This document shows, piece by piece, positions 46,999 through 56,555 of a stretch of 64,000 bases of DNA. How positions within the stretch are numbered: position 1 is the stretch's first letter; the number at the start of each line of letters is the position of its first letter. This stretch comes from Gammaproteobacteria bacterium (lineage in GTDB: Bacteria; Pseudomonadota; Gammaproteobacteria; Pseudomonadales; Porticoccaceae): assembly GCA_016708925.1 (NCBI GenBank), contig JADJET010000001.1:429075-493074 (forward strand), written 5' to 3'. The notes beneath the pieces were generated by a model. It was not told the origin of the DNA. It did not search any database and worked only from the letters and a program-made list of their open reading frames with translations. The position numbers and the translations under genes are program-made.

Positions 46999-48902
46999 TT
47001 AGACTTTTGGCTTCGCTGATGGTGTTGTATGACCGGCGTTTGGATCTTGCTTACGCCAAGCCTCTACCAAGGGCTTGTAGTCTTCATCCTGTACCGGCTC
47101 AGTCCAACCGCCGCTCCTTAAGCGCTTCCCGTCAACTCCCCTTGGTACAACGACCACGGGATCGTCGCTATCAGGCCGCTGACCTTCTGGGGGACGGTCA
47201 ATGATTGCACGTATCGGCATGTTTACCGCCTCACCCACGATCAGCGCTTCGCCAGTGCGAAGAATCGGGAGCATTGAGAACAAACCTTTGAGGTTGTCCG
47301 AGGCACACGAGGTCACTTGGGCGCGATCCAAGTCATTGGTTAGGCGCAGGGCGACGACCGTGCCGCACTGCGAAAGGATGGTCGTGTCGACTTCCGAGGG
47401 GCGCTGACTGACTAGCATCAACCCGACACCGTATTTCCGGCCCTCTTTCGCGATGCGCCGTGCCGCAGTTGCCGCACGGCTCTTTGACTGAGCGCCAAGA
47501 TACATGTGCTTCTTCCAGAACGACAAGTAGCGGTCGCTCTCGACCACCTTCCTGCTTCAATCTCCCCAGAAAACCGCGTCATACAGAATTCGCAGAACAG
47601 CTCCAACGAGGTCGTCGACGACGGCAGTGGGAATTCCCGACAAATCGAAAACGGAAATGGGAGTGTCCGCTCCTATCCACGCAGCGAGCAGTGCATCAAG
47701 ATCGGATTTTGTGGTGCCATCTTTCGCGACGGCCCATTCACCGGGGCTGAAGAGGAATTGCATGCGCGGGTCACGGAGCTTGCTTTCCAACATGTCGAGG
47801 TGCGGCCGCGGCGCATCTATGTAGAGTCCCCCGTAGACCTTGTTAGCTCCAGCTTCCGTCTTGATCGGGTGGAATCGAGGGCGCACAAGTTTGTCCGCTT
47901 CGCCAACAGCTTTTGTCGGAGGCACACCGTCCTCTATGTAGGCCCGCGTGGCCTCGGTCTGGTTTTGGTTCTTGCTGACAGTATGGGTTGCGCAATGCAA
48001 TGAGTACAGGTCGTGCCAGAGTTGATACACCGAGAAAGGTAGCGGCGTGTCGACAGTGACGGCGAGGTCAGGCAAACCATGGGCAACGCCTCCAGCCTTC
48101 GATGCGCGCTTGCTTGCAAGCAACTTCTCCTGCAGCAACGTCAGGGGCGTTCCGGATACGGGGCCCATCGCCATGGAAATGAACTCTTCAGATGTGAGCG
48201 CCCAGAATGGAACATGAAGTTCTCGCTCACCGGCCTTGGCATCTGCTCCTACTCTAAATACCCTGGCCAGATCGCCAAACGCTTTTGCATACTCGCCGTG
48301 GAGATCAAACAATACGACACGCGCCGACTTGAAGCGCGTTCGGTCAGACACGGCACCAAGCAGGTTGGCAACTGCGTTGGATTTGCCGGCACCGGTGCTT
48401 CCGACTACCGCCGAGTGACGGCTTACCAAACGATTCAGATCTAGATATGCGCGGATCGACTCGGCGCTGGCAACTCGCCCGACAGCTACATACCCATCTT
48501 CGTCACCAGGGGCGTATACGGTTCTCAAGTTCGATTCGGTCACGACATGGACTGAATCGCCGATGGAGGGGTACTGCGAAATGCCGCGTTCGAACTTCGT
48601 CCCCCGCCGTCCTTGGCCGACGAGTTCGACCCTGAGCCATCTATTGCCGAACTGAGGAGCAAGCTCCGGCGGCCAGGGGCGGCGCCGGCGCCGACCTGTG
48701 AGATGACACCGTAGAGGTCTACGTATCCAGATGGGATGCGGACAAATCCTCCGACTTGTCCGACACGATATGCCTCGCCGTTAACGAATAGAAGTCCGCC
48801 CGGTGTGCTCTCCGCGAGCTTCACGCTAACGCTCGAACCGTTGACATCCTCGACAGTACCAAGCCGTGCAGGGTCGGGATTAGACGGCGGGCTGCGCATC
48901 AT
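46999..48902 (-). pseudogene. HerA-type ATPase of a SIR2-HerA (Nezha-like) system, frameshifted
   Basis: Three frames assemble a HerA-like protein of about 635 residues. The N-terminal HAS-barrel has RLGTVEDVNGSSVSVKLAES and YRVGQVGGFVRIPSGYVDL. Walker A is AVVGSTGAGKSNAVANLLG, the Walker B region is LLVVLEEAH, and GRKYGVGLMLVSQRPSEVDT follows. Breaks are a lost base near 48665-48675, a lost base near 47557-47562 (GGGGAGATTG), and a lost CA near 47499-47503 in GCACATG. Restoring them gives a continuous protein. The start overlaps the SIR2 stop by about 20 bases. HerA hexamers form the core of SIR2-HerA antiphage complexes. Confidence 0.85.
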
Positions 48903-50210
48903 GATTGCTCCCGCCGTAAAGTTGTTCAAGGAAAAGGCCGAAGTAGTGGAAATCTCCGAGACGGCAGCGCGGTTGCAACTCTTTGGGATCGCCCCCGGCT
49001 ACAGCTTCCTCAATCAGCCAAGGCGTATGCTCGTCGCCGCCGATGGTTCCGGGCCGATACCGCCCCGCTCGAGTTCCTACGACAGCCCCGTCCCAAGCAA
49101 TAACCGTGAGATTGCTCTGTCTTATCGCGTAGTCCACAACCCTCGGATGTTGTTCAAGACTTGAATACATCAGCGCGAAGCATTGAGCGTTGCGATTGCC
49201 CCGCAATCCGTCAAGCAAAATCTCATTGAGATGATCGTCGAGAAAGGAATAACCGCATACAACCAGCCTAGGAGCATCCTTTCCGTGGAAAAAGCTCTGA
49301 GCCGGTCGAGCATTGCGAGGTACGGCATGCGGCGGCTTTGGTCGTACTTGAGGTGCGATGGAAAGATCATTACCTTGCCCGCTGCGGCCTCGCGTGTAAC
49401 GCGAACAACGCGCGTGACCTTTGCCCCGTTTACGGTCTCTTCGCTTTTCTCCCAATTTATAGAGCCGTGGAGCTTCCACAGTCTCGTCCACCTAGCAGGA
49501 ATCGCATCGTGTTCGATCGACGCCAAGTCGAACCATGGCTCGCGTGAACCAACAAAACCATCGAAGTGCGGTAACGGGTGCTGTTCAAGCGCCTGTTCAA
49601 AAAGCAGGTCGTAGTTGGGCGTAAATATTTCCGCAGGAGAATCACGGTGAACGCCACCAATCCACGATGCGAAGCGGTTGTATGAACTGCGGTACCCGGG
49701 AAGCGTCTTACGCATCTCAGTTGCGATCAGTGCACAGACCTTGTCATCGAGGTCGCTCAAGTCCTTCTTCGTCATCCCCAAGATTTCCGCACTTCCGCGG
49801 CGGTTAGCCAGAGTGCGCAGCTCTGTCAGCACATCTTCAACGGTTGGATCATTGCCATCCACCGGCTTGCATTCGACGCACAACACATCCCAATTTTCCT
49901 TGAATTTCGATGTGCCCCCCGAGGCACTGTCGCTTGCCGCTAGCTCGGCGGCGACACTCTTCGTCAGTTCCACCACTGCCGGGATTAGCACAATGCTGCT
50001 TTTACCGGCAGCATCGTAGATTCCAAGAGGGCAGCCTGCGCCAAGGAAACAGCCGATACGCTGCTTGTCATCTTGAAGCACCTGCCGCAGATTTCTTGCT
50101 TGCTGCGCCGCGTCGTGGAGCGCCGGCAACGGGATTACCAATGACGTCGGTATAACGGCAGCGGCGGGTGAGGCAACTGGAGCAGTGCTTGCGCTTGGGT
50201 TTGTGGTCAC
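48880..50210 (-). pseudogene. SIR2-domain protein of a SIR2-HerA (Nezha-like) system, one frameshift
   Basis: The protein (about 443 residues when repaired) has the SIR2 NAD-binding motif GCFLGAGCPLGI (residues 54-65), IFTPNYDLLFEQALE with TPNYD at 197-201, and LWKLHGSINWE with the likely catalytic His248. After residue 307 a single T is missing from a T-run (A-run 49290-49294 on the plus strand); restoring it gives FFHGKDAPRLVVCGYSFLDD, HLNEILLDG and so on to the stop at 48880. SIR2 effectors of this type deplete NAD+ when phage infection is sensed. HerA follows directly. Confidence 0.85.
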
Positions 50211-50300
50211 GGTTTAAGCTTCCTTAATTTTCTTCGTTCAGCCCCGGCAATTCTACCAAGCTCAAACCTTCAATTTCCTGCAATGGCATGCCGGGTCCAG

Positions 50301-50507
50301 TTAACGTTTGCCATTCAGGAATCGCGCCTTCACGTCTGCGTGCGGAGTGACGTTGCCTTCGCGCGAGTCCTGCATACCGAGTTCGATCTGCTGGCAGACG
50401 TAGAGCGCGTAGAGGCTGTCGTTCAGCTCGTGGCGAATGTCGCTAAGCGTCACGTCGTCGGGCAGTTGGTCGAGCAACTGCTTGACCTGATCCTTAGCCG
50501 TTTGCAT
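50301..50507 (-). CDS. Small antitoxin-like protein, overlapping the XRE regulator
   Basis: A 68-residue acidic protein (MQTAKDQVKQLLDQLPDDVT, LSDIRHELNDSLYALY) resembling small antitoxins often paired with RelE/ParE toxins. No toxin follows: the SIR2 gene begins 90 bases downstream. I chose the ATG at 50507, which overlaps the end of the XRE gene by 14 bases; the frame is open to 50555. It may be an orphan antitoxin or a partner of the XRE protein. Confidence 0.65.
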   Translation of the reverse strand: MQTAKDQVKQLLDQLPDDVTLSDIRHELNDSLYALYVCQQIELGMQDSREGNVTPHADVKARFLNGKR

Positions 50508-50940
50508 GGGCCGTGCCTCCTCTGGCGGTATACCGTTTGAGTTGTTCGTTCTCAATGAGGGTATCGATCATTTGCAGTACCTGGCGCTTCTTGCCGGTGT
50601 CCAGCTTCTCGATCTGCTCCATGCGCCGCAGTGGCCGGCTGTCCGGCTGGCGGGCCTTCTTGAGTGGCGCGATGCTGAGCAGTTCGTCCGCGGTCACACC
50701 GAGCAGTTCGGCGAGGCCGGGCAGCAACGCCACCGGCGAGTACTCGGTGTGGCCCTCGTAGCAGGAAATCATCCGCTGGGAGATGCCGAGTTCCTGGGCC
50801 AGTTCGGTTTGCGTGCCGGCCTGCGTGCGTAGGGCAGCGAGACCGCGACCGAACTCGGTGAGTAGTTTTGGGTTCTGTTTGGGCACTGGGGAGGCTCCTT
50901 GGCCGACCGGATGCCCGAAAGGGTAAGTCTGGTTTTGCAT
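50494..50940 (-). CDS. XRE-family HTH transcriptional regulator
   Basis: The 148-residue protein has a helix-turn-helix domain at residues about 30-85: FGRGLAALRTQAGTQTELAQ, ELGISQRMISCYEG and LLPGLAELLGVTADELL. The C-terminus is a short charged tail. The ATG at 50940 follows GGAGGGGG. It is the first gene of a minus-strand run leading into the SIR2-HerA operon, so it may regulate the defence genes. Confidence 0.85.
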   Translation of the reverse strand: MQNQTYPFGHPVGQGASPVPKQNPKLLTEFGRGLAALRTQAGTQTELAQELGISQRMISCYEGHTEYSPVALLPGLAELLGVTADELLSIAPLKKARQPDSRPLRRMEQIEKLDTGKKRQVLQMIDTLIENEQLKRYTARGGTAHANG

Positions 50941-51284
50941 GCCCCCTCCGTTCCTGCTTGCTGATATACACGGATACTGTAGCAGCGAACCAGGTGTGGT
51001 GCCGGGACGGCGGATTCCGGCGATGTGTAACCTCGGTCGAATCCCGAGGCAAATAAGGGAGAGACCACGGTTTTCGCACGACCGGCTGGACCGCCTCGGT
51101 AACACCAAAAACCAAACCACCGACCAGTATCGGTACCAGTTCACCTACGATACCGACGTCAACACCACGCACGGCAGCGCTGGGATTGGCGGATCGGGTG
51201 ACCGCTGCCGCGCTGCGCGCCCCTCAGTGCCAACCCCTGTGCTAGATTGCCCGCTACCATTTTTCGCCCCCGGAGCCCTTACCC
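50941..51284. other. Divergent intergenic region at the right edge of the island
   Basis: No intact gene is seen. A short plus-strand stretch (about 51070-51190) encodes DRLDRLGNTKNQTTDQYRYQ, which looks like a gene fragment that I cannot assign. The XRE promoter should lie at the left and the CoA-hydrolase promoter at the right. Confidence 0.4.
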
Positions 51285-52565
51285 GTGACCACCGCCCACC
51301 CGCCGCAACTGACCCCCGCCGCCGTACGCGACCATTTTCACTCCAGTGACACCGTCTTGGTCGCGGGCGGTTGCGGGCAGCCGGATGCGGTGCTCGACAT
51401 CGTCGCGCAGGCGCGGCTCGACCTGCCGCTGACGGTGATGGACTGCTCGGTGCCGGGCATGACGGAACTCGATCCCGACCGCATTTCCAGTGCCTCGACC
51501 CTCAACACCGGCTTCTTTCTGGGCGGCTACCGGCGCCTGCACGCGGCGGGCCGGCTCGACTGGGTGCCGGCGTTTCATTCCGCGCGCTACCGCGCCCTGG
51601 AGGATTTCTACGGCGTGGATGTCGCGCTCATCATGGTGGCGCCGCCGGGTGCCGACGGCGCGTGCAGCCTCGGTCTGCACACCGACTATTCGCTGGCAAT
51701 GCTGGCGAAAGCGCGTCTGGTGATCGCCGAGATCAACGCCGCAGTGCCCGATATCGCCGATGCGCCGCGCATCCCGCTCGCCGACATCGACTTCGCGGTG
51801 ACGAGCGACCGCCCGCTGCTGGAATACCGCATCGGCGGCAAGGCGGCGGACGCCGACGCCATCGTGGCGGACCATATCGCCGATCTGGTCGAGGACGGTG
51901 ACTGCCTGCAACTGGGCATCGGCGCGCTGCCGGTGTCGATTCTGCAACGGCTCGGCGGCAAGCGGGATCTGGGCGTACATACCGGACTGCTCACCGAAGC
52001 CTTCATGCCCCTGGTGGAAGCGGGCGTGGTGAACGGTCGCCGCAAGAACATCGATACCGGCAAGCTGGTGACGGGCATCGCGGCGGGCAGCCAGGACTTC
52101 TACCGCTGGTGCGCGGGTTATGCCGGCCTCGCGCTGCGCCCGGTCAGCTACACCCATGACGCCGGAGTGCTGGCCTCGATCGATCAGCTCGTGGCCATCA
52201 ACACCACGCTGGAAATCGACCTCTTCGGCCAGCTCAACAGCGAGACCCTCGACGGCCGCCAAGTGGGCGGCGGCGGCGGTCTGGTGGATTTCCTGCGCGG
52301 CGCGCGCGCCTCGCGCGGCGGACGCAGCATCATCGCCCTGCATTCCACCGCCAAGGGCGGCAGCCTGTCCAAGATCAAGGCGCTGTTGAGCGGTCCGGTG
52401 ACGGCGCTGCGCGCCGACGTCGATTATGTGGTCACCGAGCAGGGCGTCGCGCGCCTGTCCAATCAATCGCTCGAACGGCGCGCACAAGCGCTGATCGGTA
52501 TCGCCCACCCGAATTTCCGCGCCGAGCTGACCGCGCAGTGGCAGGAGATTCTGCGCCGGTGTTGA
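51285..52565 (+). CDS. Acetyl-CoA hydrolase/transferase family protein (family I CoA-transferase)
   Basis: A 426-residue protein with DTVLVAGGCGQPDAVLDIVA, YGVDVALIMVAPPGADGACS, ADHIADLVEDGDCLQLGIGA, SIIALHSTAKGGSLSKIKAL, and DYVVTEQGVARLSNQSLERR, matching the acetyl-CoA hydrolase/4-hydroxybutyrate CoA-transferase family. The catalytic Glu is expected in the C-terminal half. It starts at a GTG (51285) with CGGAG upstream. The acceptor is unknown. The adaptor gene overlaps its end by seven bases. Confidence 0.87.
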   Translation: MTTAHPPQLTPAAVRDHFHSSDTVLVAGGCGQPDAVLDIVAQARLDLPLTVMDCSVPGMTELDPDRISSASTLNTGFFLGGYRRLHAAGRLDWVPAFHSARYRALEDFYGVDVALIMVAPPGADGACSLGLHTDYSLAMLAKARLVIAEINAAVPDIADAPRIPLADIDFAVTSDRPLLEYRIGGKAADADAIVADHIADLVEDGDCLQLGIGALPVSILQRLGGKRDLGVHTGLLTEAFMPLVEAGVVNGRRKNIDTGKLVTGIAAGSQDFYRWCAGYAGLALRPVSYTHDAGVLASIDQLVAINTTLEIDLFGQLNSETLDGRQVGGGGGLVDFLRGARASRGGRSIIALHSTAKGGSLSKIKALLSGPVTALRADVDYVVTEQGVARLSNQSLERRAQALIGIAHPNFRAELTAQWQEILRRC

Positions 52566-53608
52566 ACGCACTGCGGCCTTGCGCAAGCGTCCAGAGCGGC
52601 GGCGCGCTGGTGCGTGTGATGATTGCCACGGCGCTGTTCGTTGCCGTGGCGGCGGTCGCCTGGCATTACTTTGGACCCATCACGGTGACTGCCGCCGCGC
52701 CCAGCCGCGGTCCCGCGGTGGAAGCCGTGTACGGTTCCGGCATCGTCGAGCCCGAGGTGATGGTGGCCCTCGGTCCCAAGGTGAGCGGACGCTTGCAGGA
52801 GCTCGCGGTCGACGAAGGCGATACGGTGCGCAAGGGCGCGGTGCTGGCGCGGCTCGACAGCCGCGACCTCGCGGCCACGGTAGCGGAATGGGAATCGCGG
52901 GTGCGTTTCGGCGAGGCGGAATTTCGCCGTGTCGAGGAGCTCTACCGCCGCCGGCTCGCGGCGGAAACCGACCGCGATCGCGCGCGCAACGAGCTGGCCA
53001 CCGCGACGGCGGCGCGCGACCGGGTGCGCGAGCAGCTTGCGGAGATGACGCTGCGTGCGCCGGAGGACGGCGTCATCCTGCGCCGCGACGGCGAGATCGG
53101 TCAGTTGCAGCGTCCCGGCGACATCCTGTTCTGGTTTTCCTGCTGCGGCGGTCTGCGCGTAAGCGCCGAGATCGACGAGGAGGACATCCCCTCGGTCGCG
53201 CTTGGCCAGCGGGTATTGATCGCGGCCGACGCCTTTCCGAATCGCGTGTTCGAGGGCACCGTCCACGAGATCACTCCCAAGGGCGATCCGGTGGCGCGCA
53301 GTTTTCGTGTGCGCATCGCGCTGCCCGCCGACACGCCGTTGCGCGTCGGTATGACCGCCGATTGCAACATCGTCGTGGCCGAACGCAACGATGCACTGCG
53401 GGTGCCCGCCACCGCCATCGCGGGCGACAAGCTGTGGGTGGTACGCGACGGCCGCCTGGCCGAACAGCCCGTGACCCTGGGTGCCGGTCGCGACGGCCTG
53501 GTGGAAATCCGCGCCGGGCTCGCCGCTGACGACTTGGTGGTCAGCACCCTTCGCGACGGCCTGCGCCCGGGCCGTCGCGCCGCGCTCCAGTCCGGAGACA
53601 AACCCTGA
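52559..53608 (+). CDS. HlyD/DevB-type periplasmic adaptor subunit
   Basis: A 349-residue membrane-fusion protein with an N-terminal anchor (MIATALFVAVAAVAWHYF), a biotinyl-lipoyl-like domain (VSGRLQELAVDEGDTVRKGA), a coiled-coil hairpin (about residues 100-160) and a beta-barrel (LGQRVLIAADAFPNRVFEG). It links an inner-membrane ABC permease to export. I chose the GTG at 52559, with AGGAGA upstream, over the ATG at 52619 because the sequence is open. The order adaptor-permease-ATPase is that of DevBCA exporters. Confidence 0.88.
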   Translation: MLNALRPCASVQSGGALVRVMIATALFVAVAAVAWHYFGPITVTAAAPSRGPAVEAVYGSGIVEPEVMVALGPKVSGRLQELAVDEGDTVRKGAVLARLDSRDLAATVAEWESRVRFGEAEFRRVEELYRRRLAAETDRDRARNELATATAARDRVREQLAEMTLRAPEDGVILRRDGEIGQLQRPGDILFWFSCCGGLRVSAEIDEEDIPSVALGQRVLIAADAFPNRVFEGTVHEITPKGDPVARSFRVRIALPADTPLRVGMTADCNIVVAERNDALRVPATAIAGDKLWVVRDGRLAEQPVTLGAGRDGLVEIRAGLAADDLVVSTLRDGLRPGRRAALQSGDKP

Positions 53609-53670
53609 CGCCGCCACTCGGCCTGCGCATCGCCCTGACCCAGCTTGCCAGCCGCAAGCGGCAGGCGCTG

Positions 53671-54858
53671 ATGTCGATGCTCGGCATCGTGCTCGGCGTG
53701 GCGTTCTTCCTCGCCATCAGTTCGCTGATGCGCGGCTCGGAGGCGGACTTCATCCAGCGCATGATCGACAACGCGCCGCACATCACGGTGAGCGACGAGT
53801 ACCGCGCGCCACCGCCGCAACCGGCCCGGCGCGCCTATCCCGACGCCGCGCTGACCCTGCGCGGCCTCGAACCGCGCACCGAGACCCGCGGCATTCGCGG
53901 CTACAAGCAGAAGCTGGCGGCGATCGCCGAACTGCCCGGTCTGCGCATCGCGCCGGTGCTGACCGGCCAGGCCATCATCACCTCGGCCGGCAAGGAGCGC
54001 GGCGTCACCATGAACGGCGTGGTGCCGCGTCTGATGCTGGGCGTGAGCGATATCGAGGACAAGATGGTGGCGGGCTCGCTGGCGGCGCTCGGCGCCAATC
54101 CCAACGGCATCATCATCGGCCGCAAGCTGGCGGAGAAGCTGTTTCTCGACATGGGCGACAACCTCACCCTGTCGTCGCCGGTGGGGTTGGTACGCACCCT
54201 CAAGATCGTCGGGCTGTTCGACACCGGCACCACCTCCATCGACGAAGGCCAGGCCTATGTGCTGCTCAAGCGCGCCCAGGTGCTGCTGGGGCGTCCGGAC
54301 CGGGCCAATCGCCTGATCCTGCAACTCGACGATCCCTATCAGGCGCGAACCGTGGCGGCCGCCATCGAGGCCCGCGTCGGCTATCGCGCCCAGTCGTGGC
54401 AGGAAGCATCGGAGAACATCCTGTCGGTGCTGTTCGTGCGCAACATCATCATGTACACCGTGGTCAGCGCCATTCTGGTGGTCGCCTCGTTCGGCATCTT
54501 CAATGTGATCTCGACCGTGGTGATGGAAAAGCGCCGCGACATCGCCATCCTCAAATCCATGGGGTTTCAGGCCCGCGATGTGCGCCGCATCTTCCTCGCC
54601 CAGGGGCTGGTGATCGGCAGTCTCGGCAGCCTGGTGGGCACGCTTGCCGGACTCGGCCTGATGACGGTGCTGGCGTCGATCGAGATTCGCCCGCCCGGCA
54701 TGAGTCAGAGCGTCAATCTGCCGATCTACTGGGGCCTGGACCAGGTGCTGATCGCCGCCGGCTTCGCCCTGCTCTCGGCCACCGCCGCCGCGTACCTGCC
54801 GGCGCGCAAGGCCGGCGCCGTGCATCCGGTCGAGATCCTGCGCGGGGGCATGGCGTGA
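53671..54858 (+). CDS. ABC transporter permease (MacB/FtsX/DevC-like)
   Basis: From the first standard start (ATG 53671) the product is 395 residues. It has a membrane helix MLGIVLGVAFFLAISSLM, a large extracytoplasmic MacB_PCD domain (about residues 35-260), and three C-terminal FtsX helices, ending VRNIIMYTVVSAILVVASFG and DRRDIAILKSMGF-like RRDIAILKSMGFQARDV. Upstream, the in-frame sequence GLRIALTQLASRKRQAL looks like the conserved juxtamembrane part, so translation may begin at a CTG (53605) overlapping the adaptor stop. The ATPase gene overlaps its end (GTGA). Confidence 0.87.
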   Translation: MSMLGIVLGVAFFLAISSLMRGSEADFIQRMIDNAPHITVSDEYRAPPPQPARRAYPDAALTLRGLEPRTETRGIRGYKQKLAAIAELPGLRIAPVLTGQAIITSAGKERGVTMNGVVPRLMLGVSDIEDKMVAGSLAALGANPNGIIIGRKLAEKLFLDMGDNLTLSSPVGLVRTLKIVGLFDTGTTSIDEGQAYVLLKRAQVLLGRPDRANRLILQLDDPYQARTVAAAIEARVGYRAQSWQEASENILSVLFVRNIIMYTVVSAILVVASFGIFNVISTVVMEKRRDIAILKSMGFQARDVRRIFLAQGLVIGSLGSLVGTLAGLGLMTVLASIEIRPPGMSQSVNLPIYWGLDQVLIAAGFALLSATAAAYLPARKAGAVHPVEILRGGMA

Positions 54859-55535
54859 GCGAAGTGCTGCGCGCGGAAGGCGTCACCCGAGTGCTACCGG
54901 GGGCCACGCCGGTCACGCTGGTGCGCGATGTGAATCTGTCGATTCACCGTGGCGAGTTCGTCAGCATCCAGGGGCCGTCCGGCTCGGGCAAATCCTCGCT
55001 GCTCTATCTGCTCGGCCTGCTGGATGTGCCCAGTAGCGGCCGCATCTGGCTCGACGGCGTTGATACCTCCAGTCTGGACGACAACGGGCTTGCCATTACA
55101 CGCCTGGCCAAACTCGGCTTCGTGTTTCAGTTTCATTTTCTGCTGGTGGAATTTTCGGTGCTCGACAACGTGGTGCTGCCCATGGCGCGCCGCGCCCGCC
55201 TCGCGCCCGCGGCGCAGCGCGAGCGGGCCGAACAGTTGCTGGTGGATCTGGGGCTCGGCGACCAGTTGCACAAGCGCCCGGACCAGCTCTCCGGCGGTCA
55301 GCGCCAGCGCGTCGCCATCGCCCGCGCGCTCGCCAACGAGCCGCTGGTGATCCTCGCCGACGAACCCACCGGCAATCTGGATTCGGCGGCCAGCGCCAAA
55401 GTGCGCGAAATCCTGAGCGGCATCGCCCACGGCGGCGAGCGCGCCGTGGTGGCGGTCACCCACGATCCCGAATTCGCCCGCGCCGGCGACCGTGTGATCC
55501 GCATCGTGGACGGCAGGGTCGAAAGCGACGGTTGA
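54855..55535 (+). CDS. ABC transporter ATP-binding protein (MacB/LolD/DevA type)
   Basis: A 226-residue ATPase with Walker A IQGPSGSGKSSLLYLLG, Q-loop GFVFQFHFLL, signature DQLSGGQRQRVAIARAL, Walker B LVILADEPTGNLDS and switch VVAVTHD. All are complete. The GTG at 54855 overlaps the permease stop. With the adaptor and permease it forms a tripartite exporter; the substrate could be a lipid, glycolipid or small molecule, and no outer-membrane channel gene is nearby. Confidence 0.92.
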   Translation: MSEVLRAEGVTRVLPGATPVTLVRDVNLSIHRGEFVSIQGPSGSGKSSLLYLLGLLDVPSSGRIWLDGVDTSSLDDNGLAITRLAKLGFVFQFHFLLVEFSVLDNVVLPMARRARLAPAAQRERAEQLLVDLGLGDQLHKRPDQLSGGQRQRVAIARALANEPLVILADEPTGNLDSAASAKVREILSGIAHGGERAVVAVTHDPEFARAGDRVIRIVDGRVESDG

Positions 55536-55663
55536 CGGATTCCGGCCGCGTGCTTCCGACCTGGCGTGATTCCGACCTGGATTGAAGCGAACCGAATCGC
55601 TCGCAGCGCGCTACACTGGCGCCAACCCGATCCACCCGACGCCCATCAGGACCATACCCCGCG

Positions 55664-56041
55664 ATGACCCAGTTCGAATCCCGCAACGTATTTGGCGAAC
55701 CCCTGGAAAGCTGTAGCACCAGGCCCGTCACCGGCTTCTACCGCGATGGCTGCTGCAACACCGGCCATGACGACACCGGCATCCACACCGTGTGCATCGA
55801 AGCCACCGCCGAGTTTCTCGAATTTTCCCGCAGTCGCGGCAACGATCTCTCGACCCCCATGCCGGACTTCCAGTTCCCGGGACTCAAACCCGGCGACCGC
55901 TGGTGCCTGTGCGCCGCGCGCTGGATCGAAGCGTACCGCGCCGGCTGCGCGCCCCGGGTGCGGTTGCGCGCCACCCACGAGGAAACCCTCGCCATGGTCG
56001 ATATGGCGACGCTCAAACAGTACGCGGTGGATTTGTCCTGA
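55664..56041 (+). CDS. DUF2237 family protein
   Basis: A 125-residue protein with NVFGEPLESCSTRPVTGFYR, DGCCNTGHDDTGIHTVCIE, and GLKPGDRWCLCAARWIEAYR. These conserved Cys- and Asp-rich blocks define DUF2237, a family of unknown function widespread in proteobacteria. It stands alone on the plus strand. Confidence 0.9.
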   Translation: MTQFESRNVFGEPLESCSTRPVTGFYRDGCCNTGHDDTGIHTVCIEATAEFLEFSRSRGNDLSTPMPDFQFPGLKPGDRWCLCAARWIEAYRAGCAPRVRLRATHEETLAMVDMATLKQYAVDLS

Positions 56042-56370
56042 AGTCGTCGCCAGCATCGCGCTTGCCCGGACCGACTTCAGGTGACTGCTGCTTCACAGCG
56101 TCGCCAAAGTGCCGGATGGCGCCCGAGAGAAGTCGCGAAACGGAGACTCGCTGGGGCCGTAAACGCGGAAATGCCCATCCGGCAAGCGTGATCGTCGGCG
56201 TCGCGCTTCGATCGCCGTCGAAACAGCGATGGCCTGTTGCAGATTTTTCTGGAATACCCCGTTATTGCGCAATTTTTTTATTCGACAGCTTCACGTTACC
56301 ACGCTGTAATGGAAGCAGTTTTTCGATCAACTTGGATTGCGCAACGGTAATTTCCATCCGCGCATTCTAT
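56042..56370. other. Intergenic region before the dispersed element
   Basis: No gene is seen on either strand. The stretch lies between the DUF2237 gene and the repeat at 56371. Confidence 0.4.
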
Positions 56371-56516
56371 TAGCAGCTTGTTGAAAAACGTCGCGAGGCG
56401 GCCAGCTGCGAGGCGCACGGCGCGCAGCGACCGAGACATATCAAATAGATAGGCGAGGGAGCGAGCACCGCGCAACAAAGCAGATGGCTGCCGCAGCAGT
56501 TTTTCAACAAGCTGTT
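56371..56516. repeat. Dispersed inverted-end element, copy B
   Basis: This copy has the clearest ends: TAGCAGCTTGTTGAAAAAC at the left and GTTTTTCAACAAGCTGTTA at the right, a near-perfect inverted repeat of about 19 bases. The interior (GCAGCGACCGAGAC, GATAGGCGAGGGAGCGAGC, GCAGATGGCTGCCGCAG) is shared with copy A. The 146-base size and lack of coding potential suggest a MITE-like or palindromic intergenic unit. Confidence 0.82.
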
Positions 56517-56555
56517 AGAGTTAGTGTTAACAAACCCTAGTTCACACTAGATGTA

